The translations under genes were made by a program, and so were the position numbers. From contig JACKLL010000016.1 in assembly GCA_024235935.1 (NCBI GenBank), forward strand, positions 1 through 64,000: a DNA stretch of 64,000 nucleotides, given 5' to 3'. Numbering within the stretch: position 1 is the first letter of the stretch; each line of letters opens with the position of its first letter. Below the pieces are notes generated by a model that saw only the letters and a list, made by a program, of their open reading frames with translations, was not told the DNA's origin and ran no database searches. Source of the stretch: Rhodoferax sp. (GTDB lineage Bacteria > Pseudomonadota > Gammaproteobacteria > Burkholderiales > Burkholderiaceae_C). Positions 1 through 9,358 of the stretch are shown here, piece after piece.

Positions 1-1
1 C

Positions 2-580
2 CCGCGCCTGCGGACTTTTCACAGCCGGCACCCGGACATCGACCTGACCATCACCACCAATGCCGTCGCCAACCGCCGTGAGGCCCAGGCCTACGACTGC
101 CTGGTGCTGTTCCTCGACCAGCCCTGGTCCACGGGCGACTGCCGCCTGCTGCGCCAGGAGCAGTACGTGGCGGTCGCCAGCCCCGAGCTGTGGCAGGACG
201 GCCTGGCGCCGGCGCTGGACAAGCTCACCTTGCTGCATGTGCTGGCCGGCAGCAAACGGCTGCCCTTGTGGGAGAACTGGCTGGCATCGCTGGGCATACG
301 GCATGTCGATCCGCGCCCCGGCATTGCGTTCTCGACCATGGACCAGGCCATCAATGCCGCCGTGTCCGGTGCGGGGGTGGCCGTGGTCGATGCACCCATG
401 GTCGAACGCGAAATCGCCGAGCAGCGGCTGCGCCGGCTCGACAACCACGAACTGACGGCCAGCCTGGGCTACTGGTTCGTCGAGCCGCGGGATCCGGCAC
501 GGCGGGACCCGGCCCACAGCGCGGTCGTGGCGCTGTTCCAGGCCTGGCTGATCGAGCTCAGCCGGGCGCCGGCAGGCTGA
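2..580 (+). CDS. LysR-family transcriptional regulator, C-terminal part
   Basis: The frame is open from the window edge and covers about 192 residues of a LysR effector-binding domain. It reads through a TITTNAVANRRE segment, a YVAVASPEL segment and a late VSGAGVAVVDAPMVE segment, the order expected of the GcvA-like branch. The N-terminal helix-turn-helix lies upstream of the window, so the target gene and start are unknown. LysR proteins bind DNA as tetramers and respond to a small-molecule co-inducer. It converges on the SPOR-protein gene downstream with an 84-bp gap. Confidence 0.85.
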   Translation, partial: PRLRTFHSRHPDIDLTITTNAVANRREAQAYDCLVLFLDQPWSTGDCRLLRQEQYVAVASPELWQDGLAPALDKLTLLHVLAGSKRLPLWENWLASLGIRHVDPRPGIAFSTMDQAINAAVSGAGVAVVDAPMVEREIAEQRLRRLDNHELTASLGYWFVEPRDPARRDPAHSAVVALFQAWLIELSRAPAG

Positions 581-664
581 TCCACGGCGACCTGCCTGCT
601 CACTGGCGGGACGCGCCAGGCGCGAACCTGGGATCGATCAGGCTCTGGCGCAGGGTCTCGCCGC

Positions 665-2080
665 TCACGGCCGCACCACCACCGCGTCGAGTTGCAGTGC
701 GCGGATCTGTCGTGCTGCGGCATCCGCCTGTTCACGGCTTGCGAAAGGTCCGACCCGTACCCGTGTCAAGCTGCCCCCGTTGCGGGACAGCTCTTGTGTG
801 GTCGCCGGCAGCCCGGCAGCCTGGAGCCGATCGAACGCCCGTTGTGCGTTGTCGCGCTGTGCAAACAGGCCGACATTGATCTGGAAGCGGCCTTCGGTCG
901 TGGCGCGGCTGGCCGGGGCGGACGGCGTGGCACTGGCTGCGGCGTCCGGCGCACGCTTGGGTGCGGCTGTCGCGCGCGCTGGCGCCTCGGGTATCGCTGC
1001 CGGTCGCGCTGCGGAGGCTGGGGCCGTTGCGGCTGCGGCGGCAGCTTGCGGCGCTGATGCCACCACGGCGGTCCTGTGGGCCTTGCGCGAGCGGGATGCG
1101 ATGGCCGCATGCCGTGTGGCGGCCTGTGACAGGCGCGGTGGCGCAGCCGGTGCTGCTGCCTGGGGTGCCGCTGCGGGAGGGGCATCCGACGCCGCGGGCT
1201 CGGGGGCCACCGCCGTGGCTACCGCGGCGCTGGCGGCTGTCGCTGGCGGGGTCACGGGCGCTGGCGCTGCAGCGTCGGCTGCGGCCGTCGCCACGGCCTG
1301 TGGGGAGGCGGCTGCGGAGGGCGCTGACGCAATTGGCGGGCTGGTCGCTGCCGCGCCGGGTGCGCTGGCACCGCCAGAGGGCGCATCGATGGCAGGCGAA
1401 GATGCAGGGGTGAACGCGGGCACTGCGGCCGCCGCGGCCGCGCTCGCAGGAGCCGCCGTACCGAGCACGGCGCCGCCATGTTCAAGCCTGGCGGTGTCAT
1501 GCAATGCATGCCTGGGGTACCAGAACCACACCGAGGCCAAGGCGATGGCAAGGACCCCGTTGGCCATGCCCAGGCCCATCAGGCGCTGGCGCGAACTGGC
1601 TTGCCGGCTCAGCTGCAGGCAGGCGTCGCGCAAGGTCGGTGTGGCGGCAAGCGCCCGCGCCAGGCGCTTGCGATGGTTGTTGAACAGCCAGATGTTGCCG
1701 AAGAAGCCGGGTACCAGCAAGGCCAGCGTGGCCAGTGCCGACCAAAGGCCCCAGCGGATCGATTCGGCCATGCCGGTGGAAAAATGCGTCAGCGCCATCA
1801 GGCCCAGTGCCGCCGCCACCAGTGTGGCCAGGTAGGCCAGCGCCGGCCGCCACAGGCCGCGAAACGCCATCCAGTTCAGCGTGCACAGGCTGGCGGCCCA
1901 GTTCCAGCTCGGGCTGCCGCGATCGTAGGCCTCGAACCGCGCCAGGATGGGCAGGTAGTAGCCGGCATTGACCGGGCCGATCGCGGCGCGGTGCAACTGG
2001 TCGATATGGCTTTCCTGGGACTGGTCCAGCACGGTGACCATGGCCAGGGCATGGCTGGAGGAGTCGATGGTCTCGGACAT
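665..2080 (-). CDS. Membrane protein with C-terminal SPOR domain
   Basis: A 471-residue protein. The first ~160 residues contain hydrophobic segments and a DUF2628-like region (YYLPILARFEAYDRG, SWNWAASLCTLNW, GFFGNIWLFNNHRKR). An extremely Ala/Pro-rich linker of about 200 residues follows, then a C-terminal SPOR domain of about 75 residues containing QINVGLFAQRDNAQRA and VRVGPFASREQADAA. SPOR domains bind denuded septal peptidoglycan, so a role at the cell envelope or division site is inferred. The start at MSETID was chosen because the DUF2628-like part follows directly; an in-frame ATG at 2095 is possible. The low-complexity linker produces large false frames on the other strand. Confidence 0.8.
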   Translation of the reverse strand: MSETIDSSSHALAMVTVLDQSQESHIDQLHRAAIGPVNAGYYLPILARFEAYDRGSPSWNWAASLCTLNWMAFRGLWRPALAYLATLVAAALGLMALTHFSTGMAESIRWGLWSALATLALLVPGFFGNIWLFNNHRKRLARALAATPTLRDACLQLSRQASSRQRLMGLGMANGVLAIALASVWFWYPRHALHDTARLEHGGAVLGTAAPASAAAAAAVPAFTPASSPAIDAPSGGASAPGAAATSPPIASAPSAAASPQAVATAAADAAAPAPVTPPATAASAAVATAVAPEPAASDAPPAAAPQAAAPAAPPRLSQAATRHAAIASRSRKAHRTAVVASAPQAAAAAATAPASAARPAAIPEAPARATAAPKRAPDAAASATPSAPASRATTEGRFQINVGLFAQRDNAQRAFDRLQAAGLPATTQELSRNGGSLTRVRVGPFASREQADAAARQIRALQLDAVVVRP

Positions 2081-2190
2081 GGCCCATTTTGGCATTCGCG
2101 CGTGGACGCACCTGCGCCTTGCCGCCACTCGTGGTAGCGTGGCAGCACCCGGTGCCGCTTGCCGGGGTCAACTGCCAGGGAGAGACCCGC

Positions 2191-2475
2191 ATGCCATTCG
2201 ATCTGAAACCCTATCGCCTCCGGCTGACCGGCGCGCTGGCGGTGCTTGCCGTGACCGCGGGCGCCGCGGTGCTGTTGCGCGCTGATCCGGCCCTGGCGCA
2301 GTCGGCCCAGGGGCCGATGTCGGCGCCGGCCTGCCAGTGTTCGGCCGCTGTCCCGATTCCGGGTATGGGCAGCCGGATCACGCATTGCATCTGTGGCGTG
2401 ATGGCCTGCGCGATCACCGAGCCTGTCGATGCCGCATCGCGTGCCACCAGCATGATGCAGTGTGTGCGCCAGTGA
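2191..2475 (+). CDS. Small secreted cysteine-rich protein
   Basis: A 94-residue hypothetical protein. ATG at 2191 has a good ribosome-binding site (AGGGAGAGA) about 8 bases upstream. Residues 1-36 form a typical signal peptide: basic start (MPFDLKPYRLR), a hydrophobic Ala/Leu/Val core, and a likely cleavage after ALA in PALAQS. The mature part of about 58 residues has six cysteines in C-x-C pairs (ACQC, HCIC) plus two single cysteines, which suggests disulfides or metal binding in the periplasm. I do not recognise the family. It is transcribed away from the SPOR gene. Confidence 0.65.
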   Translation: MPFDLKPYRLRLTGALAVLAVTAGAAVLLRADPALAQSAQGPMSAPACQCSAAVPIPGMGSRITHCICGVMACAITEPVDAASRATSMMQCVRQ

Positions 2476-2538
2476 CGTGACGCAGCGGCGGCTTCGGATG
2501 CCCGGCCATGCACGTGGCATGGCCGCCCAGGCATTGGC

Positions 2539-3174
2539 TCAGGGGGCGTCGCCGGTCCAGACCGGCAACTCGGACAGGGGCAGACGCAGCGCATCCAGAA
2601 CGGCCCAGGCTGCATAGGCGTCGTTGGCGGCATACAGGATCTGGCGCGCCTCCAGCGTCGGATTGGCCCAGTTGGAGGTGGTGACGCGCTTGGACTTGAG
2701 CAGCCGCCGGTTGAACAGCAGTGCGACCGCGGCCTTGACGCCGATCGAGCGCGGATAACCCCGCCCGCTGAACACGAAGTCGAGGTCCAGCAGCGGCTGG
2801 GCATAGGTGCCCAGTCGGTGCATCAACTGCTTCTGGTCACTGCGCAGGTCGAACCCGGCCTTGACGACGCCGCGTGCCGCCAGCACCTCGCGTACCAGTT
2901 CCGTGTTGTCGTCGTCGTGCATCTGGAACACATAGGCCTGCGTGCCGGTGGCGAACTGCACCACGTCCGGCCCGCGCATCGGCTCCCCGGCCTTGAACGT
3001 GGGCTTGACCTCGGTGTCGAAACCCAGGAACGGGCTTTCCAGCAAATCCGCGCGGGCCCGGCTGCGCGCGGCATCGGAGTCCGGCAGGACGACCTGGTCG
3101 AGGCGCAGGCCCTCGAACGGCGGGAGTTGCAGGACTTGTTCCTTGGGGATGGGCTTGTGGCGGTTTGTTTGCAT
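2539..3174 (-). CDS. DEDD-type 3'-5' exonuclease domain protein
   Basis: A 211-residue protein built almost entirely of a ribonuclease D/WRN-like 3'-5' exonuclease domain. The acidic metal ligands are visible: D and E in FLGFDTEVKP (about residues 50-57), D in KAGFDLRSDQ, and the last motif Y-x3-D in YAANDAYAAW, making it a DEDDy enzyme. RNase D itself is longer and carries HRDC domains, which are absent here. It probably trims RNA or DNA 3' ends; the substrate is unknown. It is divergent from uvrA, which starts 190 bases away. Confidence 0.85.
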   Translation of the reverse strand: MQTNRHKPIPKEQVLQLPPFEGLRLDQVVLPDSDAARSRARADLLESPFLGFDTEVKPTFKAGEPMRGPDVVQFATGTQAYVFQMHDDDNTELVREVLAARGVVKAGFDLRSDQKQLMHRLGTYAQPLLDLDFVFSGRGYPRSIGVKAAVALLFNRRLLKSKRVTTSNWANPTLEARQILYAANDAYAAWAVLDALRLPLSELPVWTGDAP

Positions 3175-3363
3175 GGGTTCTCCGGGGGCCGGGATGGGCT
3201 GCGGCTAGTCAGGCCTGGCGCGGTTGCGCGAGGGCGACATCGGTCAGGTTCGGGTTACAGCAGGGCGATCTGGCAGCCCAGGTGCCGAAGGCCTATCATG
3301 TCGGGTTGCCCTTGGCGCGGACGGACGATTCGTCCCGGGACCGCGTTTGCCCCTACCAGATTC

Positions 3364-6300
3364 ATGCCTTCTTCATCGACCCACGACCACGACGATCTTT
3401 CCGGCTCCAGCCGCCATGCCGCGCATGGACGCATTATCAGCATTCGGGGTGCCCGCACCCACAACCTGAAGAATGTCGACCTCGACATCCCGCGCAACCA
3501 GCTGGTGGTGATCACCGGCCTGAGCGGGTCGGGCAAGTCCAGCCTGGCCTTCGACACCCTGTATGCCGAAGGCCAGCGCCGCTACGTGGAGAGCCTGTCC
3601 ACCTACGCGCGCCAGTTCCTGCAGTTGATGGACAAGCCCGACGTCGACATGATCGAGGGCCTGAGCCCGGCGATCTCGATCGAGCAGAAAGCCACCAGCC
3701 ACAATCCGCGCTCCACGGTGGGCACGGTGACCGAAATTCACGACTACCTGCGCCTGTTGTATGCCCGCGCCGGAACGCCGTACTGCCCGGACCATGAACT
3801 GCCGCTGCAGTCGCAGACGGTGAGCCAGATGGTCGACGCCGTTCTGGCCATGCCCGAAGGCACGCGGCTGATGGTGCTGGCGCCGGTGGTGCGCGAGCGC
3901 AAGGGTGAGTTCGTCGAACTGTTCGCCGAACTGCAGGCCAAGGGTTATGTGCGCTTTCGGATCGGCGGCGAGGCCTTCGAGGTGGAAAACCTGCCCAGGC
4001 TCAAGAAGACGGAGAAGCACAACATCGATGTGGTCATCGACCGCATCAAGGTGCGCGGCGAAGACGACATGGCCGCGCGCGACCAGTTGCGCCAGCGCCT
4101 GGCCGAGAGCTTCGAGGCCGCATTGGCGCTGGCCGACGGCCGTGCACTGGTGGTCGACATGGATGCGGCGACGGATGGCGCACCAGCCGGCGGCGAGCAC
4201 TATTTCAATGCGCGCTTCGCCTGCCCGGTGTGCAGCTATTCGATCGCCGAACTCGAGCCCAGACTGTTCTCGTTCAACTCGCCGATGGGCGCCTGCCCGT
4301 CCTGTGACGGCATCGGCACGATGGAGTTCTTCGACCCGTCGCGCGTCGTGGGTTTCCCGTCGCTGAGCCTGGCCAGCGGCGCGATCAAGGGCTGGGACCG
4401 GCGCAACGCGTACTACTTCGCCATGCTCGAGAGCCTGGCGCGCCACTACGGGTTCGACATCGACACGGCGTTCGAAGACCTGCCCGAGGCCACCCGGCAC
4501 GCGGTGCTGTTCGGCTCCGGCGAGGAAGAGATCAAGTTCAGCTACGTCATGGAGTCCGGTGCGCAGCAGGGCAAGAAGCTCACCCGCAAGCATCCCTTCG
4601 AAGGCGTGATACCGAACATGGCACGGCGTTACCGCGAGACCGATTCGGTGGTCGTGCGCGAGGACCTGGCGCGTTACCGCAGCCAGCAGGCCTGCCCGGA
4701 ATGCCAGGGCACACGGCTGCGGCGCGAAGCGCGCCATGTCAAGGTCGGCGAAGGCGCGCAGGCGCGGGCCATCTACGAGGTCAGCCACGCCACCTTGCGT
4801 GAGAGCCTGCGCTACTTCAGCGAATTGCAGATGCATGGCGCCAAGGGCGAGATCGCGGCCAAGGTGGTGCGCGAGATCGGTCTGCGGCTGAAATTCCTCA
4901 ACGACGTGGGCTTGAACTATCTGAGCCTGGACCGCAGTGCCGAGACACTCAGCGGCGGCGAGTCGCAGCGCATCCGGCTGGCCTCGCAGATCGGCTCCGG
5001 CCTGACCGGCGTGATGTACGTGCTGGACGAACCCAGCATCGGACTGCACCAGCGCGACAACGACCGGCTGATCGACACGCTCAAGCATCTGCGCGACATC
5101 GGCAACAGCGTGCTGGTGGTGGAGCACGACGAAGACATGATGCGCGCCGCCGACCACGTGATCGACATGGGCCCGGGCGCTGGTATCCATGGCGGCCGGG
5201 TGGTGGCGCAGGGCAGCTTCGACGACATCCGCGCCAATCCGGAGTCACTGACCGGGCAATACCTGGCCCATGTGCTGCGCATCGAGGTGCCCGGCAAACG
5301 GACGCCCTGGCTGCCGACGGTGGAGACCGTGCAGCCGCGACCGGCAAAGGGCCGGCCCAGCGCGGCTGCCGTTGCGTGGGCCGAGCGCCAGGCCGAGCAT
5401 GTCGCCACCCAGGGCGATCTGCAGGCCATCCGTGTGGTCAAGGCCAGCGGCAACAACCTGCGCGACGTGGACGTGGCATTTCCGGTCGGCCTGCTCACCT
5501 GTGTGACCGGTGTGTCCGGATCGGGCAAGTCGACGCTGGTCAACGACACCTTGTACGCGGCCGTGGCGCGCCAGCTGTACCGCGCGCATGTCGAGCCGGC
5601 CGCCCATGAGGAGATCCAGGGCATCGAGTACTTCGACAAGGTCATCAACGTCGACCAGTCGCCGATCGGGCGCACGCCGCGCAGCAACCCGGCCACCTAC
5701 ACCGGCATGTTCACGGCCATCCGCGAGCTGATGGCCGAGATGAACATGGCGAAGGAACGGGGCTACGGCCCGGGCCGTTTCAGCTTCAACGTGGCCGGCG
5801 GACGCTGCGAAGCCTGCCAGGGCGATGGCGTGAAGAAGGTCGAGATGCATTTTCTGCCCGACGTCTACGTGCCCTGCGATGTCTGCCGCGGCCAGCGCTA
5901 CAACCGCGAGACGCTGGAGGTCATGTACAAGGGCCGCAACATCGCCCAGGTGCTGGATCTCACCGTCGAGGCCGCAGCCAAATTCTTCGAGAGCGTGCCG
6001 ACGATTGCGCGCAAGCTGCAGACGCTGCTCGACGTAGGCCTGTCCTACGTCAAGCTCGGGCAGTCGGCGACCACGCTGTCGGGGGGCGAGGCGCAGCGTG
6101 TCAAGCTGGCGCTGGAACTCTCCAAGCGCGACACCGGCCGCACGCTGTACATCCTGGACGAACCCACGACCGGTCTGCATTTCGCCGACATCGCGTTGTT
6201 GCTCAAGGTGCTGCAGCATCTGCGCGATGCCGGCAACACCATCGTCGTGATCGAACACAACCTCGATGTCATCAAGACCGCCGACTGGATCATCGACATG

Positions 6301-6411
6301 GGGCCGGAGGGAGGCTCCGGCGGCGGTACCGTGGTGGGTGAGGGTACGCCGGAGGACATTGCGGCGAATCCGGCCAGCCACACCGGGGTGTATCTGAAAC
6401 GGGTCTTGTAG
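3364..6411 (+). CDS. uvrA: Excinuclease ABC subunit A
   Basis: UvrA, the damage-recognition ATPase of nucleotide excision repair; the dimer loads UvrB at bulky lesions. Two ABC modules are present. The first has Walker A GLSGSGKS at about residue 52 and signature LSGGESQR at about 529; the second has GVSGSGKST at about 717 and LSGGEAQR at about 905. Zinc-binding cysteines appear as CPVC/CPSC (about 287 and 314) and CEAC/CDVC (about 816 and 839). At 1015 residues it is longer than the usual ~940-970, through an N-terminal tail of about 22 residues and a linker before the second module (about residues 650-690). The ATG at 3364 is the first in-frame start close to the conserved N-terminus; upstream codons in this frame do not look like UvrA. 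Confidence 0.98.
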   Translation: MPSSSTHDHDDLSGSSRHAAHGRIISIRGARTHNLKNVDLDIPRNQLVVITGLSGSGKSSLAFDTLYAEGQRRYVESLSTYARQFLQLMDKPDVDMIEGLSPAISIEQKATSHNPRSTVGTVTEIHDYLRLLYARAGTPYCPDHELPLQSQTVSQMVDAVLAMPEGTRLMVLAPVVRERKGEFVELFAELQAKGYVRFRIGGEAFEVENLPRLKKTEKHNIDVVIDRIKVRGEDDMAARDQLRQRLAESFEAALALADGRALVVDMDAATDGAPAGGEHYFNARFACPVCSYSIAELEPRLFSFNSPMGACPSCDGIGTMEFFDPSRVVGFPSLSLASGAIKGWDRRNAYYFAMLESLARHYGFDIDTAFEDLPEATRHAVLFGSGEEEIKFSYVMESGAQQGKKLTRKHPFEGVIPNMARRYRETDSVVVREDLARYRSQQACPECQGTRLRREARHVKVGEGAQARAIYEVSHATLRESLRYFSELQMHGAKGEIAAKVVREIGLRLKFLNDVGLNYLSLDRSAETLSGGESQRIRLASQIGSGLTGVMYVLDEPSIGLHQRDNDRLIDTLKHLRDIGNSVLVVEHDEDMMRAADHVIDMGPGAGIHGGRVVAQGSFDDIRANPESLTGQYLAHVLRIEVPGKRTPWLPTVETVQPRPAKGRPSAAAVAWAERQAEHVATQGDLQAIRVVKASGNNLRDVDVAFPVGLLTCVTGVSGSGKSTLVNDTLYAAVARQLYRAHVEPAAHEEIQGIEYFDKVINVDQSPIGRTPRSNPATYTGMFTAIRELMAEMNMAKERGYGPGRFSFNVAGGRCEACQGDGVKKVEMHFLPDVYVPCDVCRGQRYNRETLEVMYKGRNIAQVLDLTVEAAAKFFESVPTIARKLQTLLDVGLSYVKLGQSATTLSGGEAQRVKLALELSKRDTGRTLYILDEPTTGLHFADIALLLKVLQHLRDAGNTIVVIEHNLDVIKTADWIIDMGPEGGSGGGTVVGEGTPEDIAANPASHTGVYLKRVL

Positions 6412-6675
6412 CGGCCGCACAAGGGCCGCGAATCTGGCCTCTTTCGGGATGTCTGCCGCTGCTGCGCAGGGCCTGCTTCCCAGCGCGCCCAGGACCGCGC
6501 GTGTCGGCAAGGCGGAGTTGCTTCCGCCAAAGGCGGGCGTCTGAATCGCGGGCCTGTTTGTCCTGACCCGGTGGCGCGGGCCGCACTTTGCGGGTAGGCT
6601 ACGAATTCGTCCACAACGAAACGAGTGCCGCGCCGGGAATGACGCCTGCCCGCGGGGCGCGCATAGCCGAGCACC

Positions 6676-7950
6676 ATGACCCTGAGCCGTACCCCGCTAT
6701 TGCCATGGCTCCTGGGCCGCGATGCCGGCGTCCAGCGGCTGCTGCACTATTGGGCGCTGGGCCTGGTGCTCTACCTTGTGAGCCTGGCTATGCTGTGGTA
6801 CGAGGTATGGGTCGGTGACGCGCCGCGTCGCCCGGTGATCTGGCTCAGTGCCGCGTCGATCGCCGGCGCGGCCGCCGCATATGCCGCGATCCGTGCCAGC
6901 CCGAGGCTGCACATTCCGGCCGCGCTGCTCAACAACCTGCAATGCGTTTACGCGATCACCTGCATCATCTGTGCGTATGCACTGATCGGGCCGGTGCGCG
7001 GTGTCACGCTGTCGATCCTGGTGGTTGTGCTGGTGTTCGGCGGGTTTTCCTCGACGCCGGCGCAGGTGCGGGCACTGTGTGGCTATGCCATTTCCCTGCT
7101 CGGACTGACGATGCTCTGGAAGTCGCAGTCCGACCCGTCACGCTATCCATGGCAGCAGGAGTTGCCCCAGTTCGTCATTGCCAGTGCGATGCTGGTGGCA
7201 GTGGCCATCATGGCGGTCACGCTCAGCCGCCTGCGAAAGTCTCTGAAGGAGCGGGCGCTGGAACTCGCCACGGCCCTGGACCGTATCAAGGACATGGCAC
7301 GGCATGATGAATTGACGCAACTGGTCAACCGCCGCCATATGACCGAGGTGCTGCGACAGGAATTCCTGCGGCGCGAACGCAGCGGGGAGCCGACCTGCAT
7401 TGCGATGCTGGACATCGACCACTTCAAGCGCGTCAACGATACGCTGGGCCATGCGGCGGGTGACGTGGTTCTGCGCCGGTTTTCACAGCATGCACAGGCG
7501 TCGATACGGCGCAACGACAGCCTGGCGCGGTGGGGCGGAGAGGAGTTCCTGTTGCTGTTGCCGGCAACCGGGCTGGCCGCTGCTGCGGAGGTCATCGAGC
7601 GCATGCGGTCGGCCGTTCACGCTGTGGCATGGACGGATGTCGACCTGGCGCTGCGGGTCAGCTTCTCGGCCGGCCTGGCCGAGGCGACGGACGGCGAGTC
7701 GTTCGAATCCTGCATCGAGCGCGCCGACGATGCGATGTACCGCGCGAAACGCGAAGGCCGGGACCGCATGGTCATCGCGCCTGCAGGCAGGGCATGCAAT
7801 GGGCATGTGCCACCGGCGCCGGCGCCGGCTCTGGTGCCGGCAGCAGCGCCAGGGCCGCCGGTGCCACAGCGCACCGAGCCTGTGGACGGGGCCGCTGCCG
7901 CGCGCGGCGGGGGCGAGTTTCGCGAAGCAGGCCGGTCCGGCGGCAGGTAG
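6676..7950 (+). CDS. Membrane diguanylate cyclase (GGDEF)
   Basis: A 424-residue protein with about six transmembrane segments in the first ~190 residues, a short coiled segment, and a GGDEF domain at about 205-370. The active site is intact: RWGGEEF at about residue 285, metal-binding MLDIDHFKRVND, and an inhibitory I-site RRND placed five residues before GGEEF. It should therefore make cyclic di-GMP from GTP and be feedback-inhibited. The N-terminal membrane domain presumably senses an unknown signal. A Pro/Ala-rich tail of about 55 residues follows the domain. It is convergent with phaZ. Confidence 0.93.
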   Translation: MTLSRTPLLPWLLGRDAGVQRLLHYWALGLVLYLVSLAMLWYEVWVGDAPRRPVIWLSAASIAGAAAAYAAIRASPRLHIPAALLNNLQCVYAITCIICAYALIGPVRGVTLSILVVVLVFGGFSSTPAQVRALCGYAISLLGLTMLWKSQSDPSRYPWQQELPQFVIASAMLVAVAIMAVTLSRLRKSLKERALELATALDRIKDMARHDELTQLVNRRHMTEVLRQEFLRRERSGEPTCIAMLDIDHFKRVNDTLGHAAGDVVLRRFSQHAQASIRRNDSLARWGGEEFLLLLPATGLAAAAEVIERMRSAVHAVAWTDVDLALRVSFSAGLAEATDGESFESCIERADDAMYRAKREGRDRMVIAPAGRACNGHVPPAPAPALVPAAAPGPPVPQRTEPVDGAAAARGGGEFREAGRSGGR

Positions 7951-7982
7951 GGCGCGGTGCCGACCCCGCAGCGGCGACCGCG

Positions 7983-9203
7983 TCAGCCCATGCTTGCGTG
8001 GATGTGTTCGCGCACGCGCGGATAGATCTGCTGGTTCCACTTGCGCCCGCTGAACACACCGTAGTGGCCGACGCCGGTCTGCACGTGGTGGGTTTTCAGG
8101 TAGGGACGGATGCTCGGGCACAGGTCGTGCGCGGCCACCGTCTGGCCGATGGCGCAGATGTCGTCGCGCTCGCCCTCGACCGTCATCAGCGCGGTGCGCC
8201 GGATCGCTGCCGGGTTGACGGTGCGGCCGCGGAACTGCAGCACGCCGCGGGCCAGATCGCAGGTCTGGAACACCTTCTCGACGGTCTCCAGGTAGAACTC
8301 TGCCGGCAGGTCGTTGACCGCCATGTATTCCTCGTAGAACACGCGGATCGGGTTGGCCTTGTCCAGCTCGCCGTCGACCAGGTAGCGGTACAGGTCCTTG
8401 AACGCATGCTGATGGCGCTCCAGATTCATGCTCATGAAGGCCCCGAGCTGCACGAAGCCCGGATAGACGCGGCGCATGTAGCCCTTGTGTGGCAGCGGCA
8501 CGTGGCTGATCAGCTTGCGCTCGAACCACTCGATCGGCTTGCTGGTCGCCAGCGTATTGACGGCGGTGGGACTGACGCGGCAGTCCACCGGGCCGGCCAT
8601 CAGTGTCAGGCTGGCTGGCTGCGCGGGATGGTCGTCCTCGGCCATCAAGGCGGTCGCGGCCAGGGCTGCGACACAGGGCTGGCAGACCGCGACCACATGG
8701 CAGAGGGGGCCGACCGACTCGATGTTCTGCATCAGGTGCGCGATGTAGTCGTCCAGGCTGAAGCCGCCATGGCGCAGGCTGACGTCGCGCGCGTTTTTCC
8801 AGTCGGTGATGTAGACCTCATGGTCTTGCAGCAGCGTGCGCGCGGTCTCGCGCAGCAGCGTCGCGAAATGGCCCGACAGCGGGGCCACCAGCAGCACGGC
8901 AGGCTGTTTCGGCTGGCTGGCCAGGCTGGGCTTGCGGAAGTGCAGCAGGTCGCCGAACGGAAGGCTCTGCACGACATGCTCCTGCACCGGAAGGTCCTGG
9001 CCATCGAAGGTCACATGCGTGATGCCGTACGGCGGTCGGCTGTGGGTGAGTCGCATGCGCGAGAACACCTCCAGCGAGGCGGACATCTTGCGCAGCAGCG
9101 TCCCTTCGGTGTTGTCCATCCAGAACGCGGAGGCGCCACTGAGGGCCAGCAGCCGCATGGGCGACATCAGGTCAGACTGGGTCTGGTAGGCCTGGTACAA
9201 CAT
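7983..9203 (-). CDS. phaZ: Intracellular polyhydroxyalkanoate depolymerase
   Basis: A 406-residue PhaZ of the intracellular class known from Cupriavidus necator, an alpha/beta-hydrolase that mobilises stored polyhydroxybutyrate. The nucleophile is a cysteine in the elbow VAVCQPC (about residue 174) instead of the serine of extracellular enzymes, which is normal for this class. Other marks are APLSGHFATLLR near residue 108, VYITDWKNARDV, and a C-terminal GVGHYGVFSGRKW bearing the catalytic His. The start at MLYQAY is fixed by a strong AGGAG site just upstream. It implies the organism stores PHA; no synthase lies in this window. Confidence 0.95.
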   Translation of the reverse strand: MLYQAYQTQSDLMSPMRLLALSGASAFWMDNTEGTLLRKMSASLEVFSRMRLTHSRPPYGITHVTFDGQDLPVQEHVVQSLPFGDLLHFRKPSLASQPKQPAVLLVAPLSGHFATLLRETARTLLQDHEVYITDWKNARDVSLRHGGFSLDDYIAHLMQNIESVGPLCHVVAVCQPCVAALAATALMAEDDHPAQPASLTLMAGPVDCRVSPTAVNTLATSKPIEWFERKLISHVPLPHKGYMRRVYPGFVQLGAFMSMNLERHQHAFKDLYRYLVDGELDKANPIRVFYEEYMAVNDLPAEFYLETVEKVFQTCDLARGVLQFRGRTVNPAAIRRTALMTVEGERDDICAIGQTVAAHDLCPSIRPYLKTHHVQTGVGHYGVFSGRKWNQQIYPRVREHIHASMG

Positions 9204-9358
9204 GGATCTCCTGAACAGGGACGGATGTGAATCCGATGGAGAGGACAAGGCAAGTTACGGGCCAGCGCAACGTGCGGTCTGGCCCGGCCCGGCCCGGCCG
9301 CGGCTGGCACAGCCCTTGCGATGCATGCTGCATCGTCCATCGATTCCAGGAGGCTTGT

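Noticed and set aside
780..1835. Long rightward Ala-rich frame
   Set aside because: It is the shadow of the Ala/Pro-rich linker of the SPOR protein on the other strand.
2818..3363. UvrA N-terminal extension of 182 residues
   Set aside because: The extra residues are the antisense of the exonuclease gene and resemble no UvrA; the conserved protein begins after 3364.
3373..5190. 605-codon leftward frame inside uvrA
   Set aside because: It is fully antisense to conserved UvrA coding sequence and has the His/Gln/Asp-rich composition typical of GC-rich shadows.
6511..6528. Terminator hairpin after uvrA
   Set aside because: GGCGGA and TCCGCC can pair, but there is no T run and it lies 100 bases past the gene.
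7951..7982. Regulatory element between the diguanylate cyclase and phaZ genes
   Set aside because: The genes are convergent and the 32-base gap shows no structure.
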